In this document: piece after piece, positions 45,722 through 53,700 of the stretch | Layout: each line of letters begins with the position of its first letter | How positions within the stretch are numbered: the first letter of the stretch is position 1 | Origin: Asanoa ferruginea | Lineage (GTDB): Bacteria > Actinomycetota > Actinomycetes > Mycobacteriales > Micromonosporaceae | Assembly (NCBI RefSeq): GCF_003387075.1 | Contig: NZ_QUMQ01000001.1 | Coordinates: 1,364,001-1,428,000 of the forward strand | Reading direction: 5' to 3' | DNA: 64,000 nt | Translations under genes and position numbers: made by a program | Notes under the pieces: generated by a model | What the model saw: only the letters and a program-made list of their open reading frames with translations | The model's database searches: none | Told to the model about the DNA's origin: nothing

Positions 45722-46535
45722 ACGCCCTGAACGCTGCCAGCGTGGTGTGCACGTTGAACGCCTCGCCGTCGTCGCTGGCCCACCCGCCGTCGCTGCGCTG
45801 TGTCTCGGCCAGCCGGCGGCGGGCGGCGGTGAGCAGCGTGTCGTCGGTCGAGAGGCCGACCCGGCGCAGCGCCGACGCCATCGCCGTGACGTCGGAGGGG
45901 GTCATCTCGCGAACCCGGTCGGTCAGCATGACCTGGATCCGGGCCGACTCGTAGTAGAGCTCCTGGCGGTAGAGCACGGCGGCGCCGAGCCAGCTGGTGG
46001 CCAGGAACGAGGCCCAGCTCCCGTCGGGGTTGACGGCCGCGACCAGCGCCTGGGCCGCGCCGTGCACGACACCGGCGTAGACGCCGCCCGGCCGGTGGTC
46101 GAGCGGGCCCGCCGGGCGCGCGTCGTGGCCGGCGACGGTGAGCCAGAACCCGGCGTTGGCGGTCAGGTAGAGGCGGGCCTCCGGGTCACCGGGGGTGGCC
46201 CAGGGTGGTGCCCAACCGCTCAGCGACTCGTCTTCCTCCCAGCTCCCGTCGGGGCGCTGGCAGGTGGCGAGCCAGTCGAGGGCGCGGCGGGCCGCCGGGC
46301 GGCCAAGCGCACCGAGGTCGTCGAGCTCGGCTAGGCGGAAGCAGGTCGCGTCGACCGACGCCACGTCGCCGCCCCAGATCGCCGGCCAGCCGCCGTCGGG
46401 CGCCTGGCCGACCTCGGCGTCGTCGAGGATCGCCGGTTGGGGCGGTGCGCCGACCCGCAGCCAGGACAGGCGGGCACGGTCGACCGCGTCGCCATGGGCG
46501 ACGATGAAGCCGATAGCCGCGTCCAGATCCACCAC
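45714..46535 (-). CDS. Squalene-cyclase/prenyltransferase-fold protein
   Basis: 273 residues from the GTG at 46535. Repeated Gln-Trp-like units (APDGGWPAIWG, RPDGSWEEDESLSGWAPPWA, NPDGSWASFLATSWLG, RSDGGWASDDG) show the alpha/alpha toroid of terpene cyclases or prenyltransferases. The catalytic DxDD motif is absent, so it is probably not a cyclase. Such proteins occur beside prenyl pathways or as carrier-like folds. Confidence 0.72.
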   Translation of the reverse strand: MVDLDAAIGFIVAHGDAVDRARLSWLRVGAPPQPAILDDAEVGQAPDGGWPAIWGGDVASVDATCFRLAELDDLGALGRPAARRALDWLATCQRPDGSWEEDESLSGWAPPWATPGDPEARLYLTANAGFWLTVAGHDARPAGPLDHRPGGVYAGVVHGAAQALVAAVNPDGSWASFLATSWLGAAVLYRQELYYESARIQVMLTDRVREMTPSDVTAMASALRRVGLSTDDTLLTAARRRLAETQRSDGGWASDDGEAFNVHTTLAAFRAFR

Positions 46536-46625
46536 GGCCGAAACGGTACCGCCGGAAATGCGATTCCGCTTCAAGCGGTTGGCCAAGGTCAACGACCCGT
46601 CGGACTGGTTTGAAACCCAGAAAAG

Positions 46626-46659
46626 GCGAAATCCCGGCACCGCGGCGCCGGGATTTCGC
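46626..46659 (-). terminator. Terminator after moeZ
   Basis: Perfect 13-bp arms GCGAAATCCCGGC and GCCGGGATTTCGC around an 8-base loop, 12 bases after the moeZ stop. The minus-strand tail is CTTTTCTGGGTTTC. Confidence 0.82.
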
Positions 46660-46671
46660 TCTGGCTGTCGG

Positions 46672-47853
46672 TCAGTAGGCCGGCAGGCTCGGGTCGATCT
46701 GCTTGATCCAGGAGAGCACGCCGCCCTGTAGGTGCACGGCGTCCTTGAAGCCGGCCGCCTTCACCGCCGCCAGCGCCTCGGCGGACCGGACGCCCGACTT
46801 GCAGTGGAGCACGATCTGGCGGTCCTGCGGCAACTGCGCGAGCGCCTCGCCGTTGAGGATGTCGCCCTTGGGGATCAGGGTCGAGCCCGGGATCCGGACG
46901 ATCTCGAACTCGGCGGGCTCACGGACGTCGACGAGGAAGAAGTCCTTGCCGGCGTCTTGCCACTCCTTGAGCTCCCGCGCGGTGATCGTCGAGTCGACGG
47001 TCGCCTCCTGTGCCTCGACGGAGACCGCGCCGCAGAAGTCGTCGTAATCTTCCATCAGGTCGGTCAGCGTCGGGTTCTCGCCGCAGAGCACGCAGTCCGG
47101 GTCCTTCCGAACCTTGATCTTGCGGTAAGACATCTCCAGGGCGTCGTAGACCGTCAGGCCACCGACCAGCGGCTCGCCGATGCCGGTGAGCAGCTTGATC
47201 GCCTCGGTCACCTGGATCGCGCCGATCGAGCCGCAGAGCACACCGAGCACGCCACCCTCGGCGCACGACGGGACCATGCCGGGCGGCGGCGGCTCGGGGT
47301 AGAGGCAGCGGTAGCAGGGGCCGTGCTCGGCCCAGAACACCGACGCCTGGCCGTCGAAGCGGTAGATCGAGCCCCACACGTAGGGCTTGCCGAGCAGCAC
47401 GGCGGCGTCGTTGACCATGTAGCGGGTGGCGAAGTTGTCGGTGCCGTCGACGATCAGGTCGTAGTCGGCGAAGATCTCCTTGACGTTGTCGCGGTCGAGC
47501 GCCGTGTTGTGGATGACCACGTTGACGTAGGGGTTGATCTCCTTGACCGTCGCGGCGGCGGACTCGGCCTTGGACCGGCCGATGTCGGACTGGCCGTGGA
47601 TGATCTGCCGCTGGAGGTTGCTCTCGTCGACGGTGTCGAAGTCGACGATGCCGAGCGTGCCGACCCCGGCCGCGGCCAGATACATCAGCGCCGGCGAGCC
47701 GAGACCGCCGGCGCCGACACAGAGCACCCGGGCGTTCTTGAGCCGCTTCTGCCCGGTCACCCCGACGTCGGGGATGATCAGGTGACGCGAGTAGCGGCGG
47801 ATCTCGTCGACGGTGAGCTCGGCGGCGGGCTCGACGAGCGGGGGCAATGACAC
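46672..47853 (-). CDS. moeZ: Adenylyltransferase/sulfurtransferase MoeZ
   Basis: 393 residues from a GTG at 47853, with GGGGAG seven bases upstream. The MoeB/ThiF ATP-binding domain has VLCVGAGGLGSPALMYL, the zinc-binding CYRC and CVLC, and the catalytic Cys in LGVLCGSIG. The C-terminal rhodanese domain carries VLHCKSGVRS. It activates and sulfurates carrier proteins (MoaD, ThiS or CysO-like) for molybdopterin, thiamine or cysteine synthesis. Confidence 0.95.
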   Translation of the reverse strand: MSLPPLVEPAAELTVDEIRRYSRHLIIPDVGVTGQKRLKNARVLCVGAGGLGSPALMYLAAAGVGTLGIVDFDTVDESNLQRQIIHGQSDIGRSKAESAAATVKEINPYVNVVIHNTALDRDNVKEIFADYDLIVDGTDNFATRYMVNDAAVLLGKPYVWGSIYRFDGQASVFWAEHGPCYRCLYPEPPPPGMVPSCAEGGVLGVLCGSIGAIQVTEAIKLLTGIGEPLVGGLTVYDALEMSYRKIKVRKDPDCVLCGENPTLTDLMEDYDDFCGAVSVEAQEATVDSTITARELKEWQDAGKDFFLVDVREPAEFEIVRIPGSTLIPKGDILNGEALAQLPQDRQIVLHCKSGVRSAEALAAVKAAGFKDAVHLQGGVLSWIKQIDPSLPAY

Positions 47854-47896
47854 GGTGAGTCTCCCCGGGAATCTGATCGGATCGATGTGGTGGTGC

Positions 47897-47913
47897 CGAG
47901 CAATTGTTGCTCG
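47897..47913. promoter_or_regulatory. Short palindrome upstream of moeZ
   Basis: CGAGCAA and TTGCTCG are perfect inverses separated by TTG, about 45 bases before the moeZ start. A candidate operator for an unidentified regulator; no DNA-binding protein is adjacent. Confidence 0.35.
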
Positions 47914-47961
47914 CGACACGCTCGCCTGCCATGACACGCGCCACGCACCCACCATCCGGGA

Positions 47962-48855
47962 TCAGGGAATAGGCGGGCCGGTCTGCCGGCGACCGTTCAC
48001 GTAGGGCCAACCGTTGGGCAGGCAGCCCTGCATGCCGAGGGTCTGCTGCTGCATGACCGGGGCGGCGGCGCCGGGTGACGGGCAGGCCTCGTGCTGATGG
48101 CCGAGCTGATGACCAACTTCATGATTGATGGCGTACGCCTGGTAGGCGGCCAGTGGTGCCTCGAAGTAGGGCACGGCACCGAGCCAGCGATCGGCGTTGA
48201 TGATCACTTCGCCGCCGAGCTGGCACGAGGTGAAGGCGTCGGTGTCCAGCCCGCCCTCCGCGCACATCGCTTCCGACGTGCCGGCGCTGGCCAGGTAGAT
48301 CGTGAAGTCGGCCGGCTCGTCGGCGCCGACCCGTTGCAGGCGCAGGCGGCCGTCGGCGATCCAGCTCCGCGGGTCGCCGAGGATCGCGTCGACCGAGGCC
48401 GCGAACGGCGCGAGGTCGAGGCCGATGCCCTTCTCGACGGCGACGTGGAAGTGCTGGGTCTGCTTGCCGCGGCCGAGCGGCAGGCCGCCGGCGCGGTCGG
48501 TGCTGAAGGTGCCCTGGCCCTTGTGCGGCGCGGTCTGCCTCGGTGCCGGGGTCGGCGGCTCCGGTGCCGGTTGCCGTGCGGCCGGTGCGCTGGTCGCCGG
48601 CGTCGCCAGGTGCTGGTCGGCGGCGGGCTGGCTGACCAGGTCGACGGCCACGATGGCGCCGGTCGCGATCAGGGCGACGGCCAGGGCGGGGAGGCGCCAG
48701 GAGGGCGGGCGCTTGGTGCCGCCCGGCTTCTTCGGGCCCGGCTGGTCGGCGCCCGGCTGGTCGGCGCCCGGCTGGTCGGCGCTCGGCTTGTTGCCGCCGG
48801 GCCTGTCGTCGGGTTCGTTGTCGCGGAGCTGGGTGCCTGGGATCGGCGTGGCCAT
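47962..48855 (-). CDS. DUF3152 membrane-anchored metalloprotease-like protein (copy 1)
   Basis: 297 residues. A Pro/Gln-rich cytoplasmic head (ADQPGADQPG repeated), one membrane helix near residue 55-75, then an exported DUF3152 domain. The motif NHEVGHQLGHQHEAC gives HExxHxxGHxH, as in metzincin-type zinc proteases. Cys residues MCAEGG, SCQLGG, EACPSP and QGCLPN may form disulfides. The next gene is a paralogue. Substrate unknown. Confidence 0.87.
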   Translation of the reverse strand: MATPIPGTQLRDNEPDDRPGGNKPSADQPGADQPGADQPGPKKPGGTKRPPSWRLPALAVALIATGAIVAVDLVSQPAADQHLATPATSAPAARQPAPEPPTPAPRQTAPHKGQGTFSTDRAGGLPLGRGKQTQHFHVAVEKGIGLDLAPFAASVDAILGDPRSWIADGRLRLQRVGADEPADFTIYLASAGTSEAMCAEGGLDTDAFTSCQLGGEVIINADRWLGAVPYFEAPLAAYQAYAINHEVGHQLGHQHEACPSPGAAAPVMQQQTLGMQGCLPNGWPYVNGRRQTGPPIP

Positions 48856-48901
48856 GACCAGACACGATGCCAGGCAATCCTGACAATGAGGCCTTATTTG
48901 C

Positions 48902-49753
48902 TCAAAGTGGCGGACCTGTGTTGAGTTTTCCGTTCACGTACGGATATGGGTTCGGCTTGCAGCCGTTGAGGAAGAGCGTCTGCTGCATCATCACCGGCGC
49001 CGGCTTGCCGGCACCCGGACACCGCACATGCGAGTGCCCGAGTTCGTGGCCGGTCTCGTGGTTGGCGACGTAGGTGCGGTAGACCGACAGCGGGATCTTC
49101 GCGCTGATGAAGTGCGGCACCGACATGTCCCACCGGTCGAGGTTGATGATGACCTTGCCGGGCGTACGACAGGATGTGTATGGCTCGCCGTTGTTGTTGG
49201 TGTTGGTGCCGCCGCGCGCGCACATGTCATGCGAGGTGCGCATCGTCGCGAGGTAGACGGTGAAGCTGTAGGACTCGCCCTCGGCGACCCGTTGCAGGCG
49301 CAGGTCGCCGCTCGCGATCCAGCTGCGCGGGTCGCTCAGTGCCGCGTCGACCTGGTCACCGAACTTTTCGATGTCCTCGCCGGACCCGTTCTCGACCGCG
49401 ATCCGATAACGGCGCAGCGGGCCACCCGTACCCGCGATCTTCCCGGTCGTTTTTCCGTATTTGAAGGTGTTGTCGCCCCGCTCCGGCGGTGTGCCGGCGA
49501 GGCGGTAGACCGGCTTGGGCGGCTTGGTCGCCGCGACCGTTGGCGGGGCGGTCTCGGTCGCGTCCGGCGTCGCGCTCGCGGCGGCGACCTCGTTCCGCGG
49601 CTGCCGGGCATCGCCCGGGCGCAGGCCGAAGACCAGCAACCCGATTCCGACCAGGAGCGACACGGCGGCGACGGTGAGTACGCGGGCGGGGCCTCGTCGG
49701 CCACGCGACCGACGGGATCGGCCACGAGGTGGGGACTGCCTCGCGTTGATCAT
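48902..49753 (-). CDS. DUF3152 membrane-anchored metalloprotease-like protein (copy 2)
   Basis: 283 residues from the Met at 49753. One helix near residues 25-45, Thr/Ala linker, then the DUF3152 domain with NHETGHELGHSHVRC, so the zinc motif is intact. It shares LRLQR, the YLA-x-GTS-like strand and the C-terminal YPYVNGKLNTGPP with the paralogue. Its stop is about 46 bases upstream of the other copy's start. They arose by tandem duplication. Confidence 0.87.
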   Translation of the reverse strand: MINARQSPPRGRSRRSRGRRGPARVLTVAAVSLLVGIGLLVFGLRPGDARQPRNEVAAASATPDATETAPPTVAATKPPKPVYRLAGTPPERGDNTFKYGKTTGKIAGTGGPLRRYRIAVENGSGEDIEKFGDQVDAALSDPRSWIASGDLRLQRVAEGESYSFTVYLATMRTSHDMCARGGTNTNNNGEPYTSCRTPGKVIINLDRWDMSVPHFISAKIPLSVYRTYVANHETGHELGHSHVRCPGAGKPAPVMMQQTLFLNGCKPNPYPYVNGKLNTGPPL

Positions 49754-49798
49754 GCTGCGCACACCCTGCCACAGCCGGGCAGGTCGCGTCGACCCTGG

Positions 49799-50761
49799 TC
49801 AGACTCTTGTGCGTTCCCGCTCGTATTCGTCTAGCAGGGCCACGACCCCGCGCGCCACGATGCGTGGCACCTCCATCTGCGCGACGTGACCAACGCCGTC
49901 GAGGATCAGCAGGCGGCTGTCGGGGATCGCCTTGGCCACCTGCGGCGCCACCCGGATGTCGACCAACCGGTCCTGCCGCCCGCCGATGACCAGCGTCGGC
50001 GCGGTGATCTGCGCGGCGATCTTCCACATCGAATTCGCGCCGGGCAGGTAGGCCCGCAGGAAGCTGCTCACCAGGCCGCGCAGCGAGCGCACGTAGGCGT
50101 CGGCGTAGTGGGTCGCCGTGTAGCGGACCCGGATCTCCTCGATCGCCTCCCGGCGGCGCTGCTCGCTGACCCGGGTCACGTCGTTGAAGCAGGCGGCGAT
50201 GACCTGCTCGGCCATCTCCTCCGGGGCGAGCCGGCCCATCATCCAGGCCGCGACCCGGTCGGCACGGGGCAGCGCGAGGAGCGGGACCACCGGACCTTGC
50301 AGCGAGCGGCGCGGGTCGAGGAACGGCATGGCCGGCGACACCAGGGTCAGCGTGCGGACCAGGTCGGGCCGCAGCCCCGCGACCCGCACCGCGACGGCAC
50401 CGCCCAGCGAGTTGCCGAACAGGTGCACCGGCCCGCGGTCGCCGACCTCGATGAACCTGATCATGCGGTCGGCGAACGCCTTGAGCGTGTATTGCTTCGT
50501 CGGGTCGCTGCGCCCGAAGCCCGGCAGGTCGATCGCCTGCCCGTCGAGCCGGTCGGCCAGCAGCCCGGAGAGGTCTGTCCAGTTATGCGAGGATCCGCCT
50601 AGCCCGTGCACATAAAGCGCCGGCTCAGCGTCGGGCCGGGTCGCGGGGGTGTCACGCACGAAGATCTGCTCGCCGTCGATGACAGCCATCCGGCCCGGCC
50701 ACGGTGGCGGCACCCGGTCGGGCCCGAAGGCCTCGTCGGCGCCGAGCAGAGCGCGCTTCAT
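49799..50761 (-). CDS. Alpha/beta hydrolase
   Basis: 320 residues. The oxyanion and nucleophile region is HLFGNSLGGAVAVRVAG (Ser); acid Asp in GGRQDRLVD; His in VGHVAQME. Full triad present. The N-terminus includes EPALYVHGLGGSSHNWTD. Hydrolase of unknown ester or amide; no lid domain stands out. Confidence 0.87.
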   Translation of the reverse strand: MKRALLGADEAFGPDRVPPPWPGRMAVIDGEQIFVRDTPATRPDAEPALYVHGLGGSSHNWTDLSGLLADRLDGQAIDLPGFGRSDPTKQYTLKAFADRMIRFIEVGDRGPVHLFGNSLGGAVAVRVAGLRPDLVRTLTLVSPAMPFLDPRRSLQGPVVPLLALPRADRVAAWMMGRLAPEEMAEQVIAACFNDVTRVSEQRRREAIEEIRVRYTATHYADAYVRSLRGLVSSFLRAYLPGANSMWKIAAQITAPTLVIGGRQDRLVDIRVAPQVAKAIPDSRLLILDGVGHVAQMEVPRIVARGVVALLDEYERERTRV

Positions 50762-50792
50762 AAATTGATTGTGCCCGGCGTTGTCGCCCTAG

Positions 50793-53700
50793 TCAGTCGG
50801 AGAGCAGCGCTTCCAGACGGCGATTTACGGCCGCAAGTGTCGCACGGACGACAGCTTGCCGCGGATCCCCTGAAACGAGGGCAGACCCGGCAAGCTGCTC
50901 AACCCACCCACCGCACACAAGCAACACGACGACGACCGCAACCTCACAATTCCCGAAGGGTACGACCGCCGCGTGCTCGACAAAGCAACGCCCACGGTCG
51001 TCGTCGCGCGGTGCGGTGCGCAGCAACTCGTCGATCGCCGCGGCGGCCGAGACCGCGCAGAGCCGCAGCACGTAGCCGTCGACCGCGGGCCCGGTAGCCA
51101 GCCCGTTGGCGAGCCGCTTGCCAGCGGCCAGCCGGGTCTCGACGGTGGCGTCCAACCCGAACGTGCTGACCTGCACATGGTCGATCACCACCCGCGGCCC
51201 CGGATTGGCACCCGGATTGAGCGGCCGCGACGGCGCCGACTCGGTGGTGCTGATCTGCCCACCCGAGTAGGCGGTGGCGCCGGCCAGCACCGGATGCCCT
51301 CCGATGCTGCCGATGATCCCGGCGGCGCTGCCCAGGTCGGGGAACGAGCCGGGCACGGGCTGGCCAGGCGGGTCGGAGGCGACCCGGCGGCTGCGGCTGG
51401 CCTCGCGCTGACCGCCGTAGACGTGGCCGCGCTCAGGATCGTCGGCGGAGCCCAGGTCTGTCTGCTGCGGTGCCCCGTAGACCGGCGCGGACGCGGCCGC
51501 GGCGGCCCGGTCGGCCAGGTCGCGGGTATCCACACCGGACTGTCCGCCAACCTGCGCTCGGCCGCGGGGGGAGCCGGCCGGCCGCTGGCTCGGGTCGGTC
51601 GACGGCTCGAAGCCCGGCGGCTGCGCCGGTCGGCCCGAGGCCGGGTCGGTCGCTTGCGAAGCCGATCTCGCGTCGGTCGGCGATGGCGCTGACCTCGCGG
51701 TGTCGGCGTCGGCCGGGTGCGGCGCCGATCGCGCGGTTGTCGCGTCAGCCGGGCGCGCTGCCGATCTCGCGTCGGCTGGTGCCGTCGATCTCGCGCTTGT
51801 CTGGTCGGTCGGTCGTGACGCGGATCGCACCGTTGTCGCGTCAGCGGGTCGCGACGCGGATCTCGCGGCGGCCGCGTCACTCGGTCGACGGGCGGGCGGT
51901 GCGGGTGGCGGCGGGACGTACCCACCGTTGCGGGTGAACCCGGTCGGCGGGGTGTCACCACCGAGCGGCGACTCGGCCGGCATCATCCCGGGCAGATTCT
52001 GCGGCGCGGCCGCGAGCCCCATCCGCTCCTGTAGGAGGCGGGCCACGTGCCGGCTGACGTCGGCCGCGTCGGCGCCGTCGGACAGATCGAGGCGAAGACT
52101 GTGTGCCCCCGCCGGCGTGGTCCGCAGCCGAGCATCCTTCACCCCCGCGACCCCACGCACGGCGGCGAGGATGGCGTCGACATCGAACCCGTCCGGCCGC
52201 TCCTGCTCGACAACGGGCGAATCAGGCCGGCGCAGATGGGTGGCGATCCGCGCGAGCTGCGGCGGGTCGGCCGGCGTGTCCGAGGGCGGTTCCGGAACGG
52301 TCGGCACATCCGGCTCGGCCGGCACCCGCTGCGGCAGCCCCGACAACTCGTCGAGCATGTCGTCGACTACGGATCGTGGCTCACCGGGCGGCCGACTCGG
52401 CGGCTCGCTTCCAAAGCCGCCGCCGGCTCCTTCGGCGGCGAACCCCGTGGCCTCCGGAGCAAATCCGCCAGTTGCCGGGTCTACGTTGGACGGGCCGTAG
52501 CCGTTTGGCCCAGGCTCCGCCGCAAACCCGGGCGTGACCTCACGGCCAGCGGACTGGCCGGATCGCGCGCGACCGCCCCTCGGCTCGTCGCCGCCGGCGC
52601 TCGCGGGGTCGTCGTCGCGGCGGTCCAACCGAAGCGGCGGCCGGGAAGGCGACTCGTCCTGAGCCGGCTCGCCGGCGCGGCCGGCTGCGGCCGGCGGCGC
52701 CCCCATGGCGGCGCGGCGGCCCGGGAGGTCTATCGGCCGGTCGGCGCCGGTCGGCGGTTCCACGGCCGGCACGCGGTCGCCGCCGCCCGGGAACGCGCCG
52801 GTCAGCGGCGTGGTCTCGGGTGCGACCGGGTCGTCGCCGCCCGGGAAGGCCCGGGTCAACCGGCTCGGGGTGGCCGGCTGTTCGCTCGGGGCGTTGGGCG
52901 GAAAGCTGCGGGTGAGACCGGCGGAGCGCCGGTCGATCACCGGGAAGCTGCCCGAAGCGGTGCGCTCGACACGGTCGTCGGTCTCTTCCGACCTGGGCTC
53001 CGAAGGCACGGCCTGCAGGCCAGGGTGTCCGCCGGCGAGAGTGGGATGGCTACCGGTCAGGAACCGACCCTCATCACCGGACGGCCCGGCACCGCCGCGG
53101 ATGTAGCCAGGCAGCGTGTTGCGCGTCGGCGGCTGATTGGCCGTCTGGAACGCCCGCCGGTTGGGTAGCGCGCCTTCATCGCCAGCAACCGGCGGCGACG
53201 CGGCATTAGACCCACCGATTGGCCGCAGACCGGCCGAGCCCGGATCCCCGGGACCGCTGACCGGCCGAAGCCCAGGCGGAGTCTGATCTCCCGGACCGCC
53301 GACTGGCCGGTAGCCGGGCGCAGTCGAATCCCCCGGACCCCCGCTCACCGGCCGAAGCCCGGACGGAGTCGAATCCCCCGCACCGTCTACCGGCCCGTAG
53401 CCAGGCGCAGCCGAATTCCCCGGGCCACTAACCGGCCGAAGCCCAGGCGGAAGCGAATCTCCCGGACCGCCGACGGGCCGATAGCCGGGCGAAGTCGAAC
53501 CCCCCGGGCCACTAACTGGCCGAAGACCGGGCGAAGTCTGGTCTCCGGCACCGCCGACGGGCCGATGGCCGGAGGAGGTCGAACCCCCCGCACCACTGAC
53601 CGGCCGAAGCCCAGACGGAGCCGAATCCCCCGCACCGCCGACCGGCCCATAGCCAGGCGAGGACGAACCCCCCGCACCACTCACTGGCCGAAGCCCAGAC

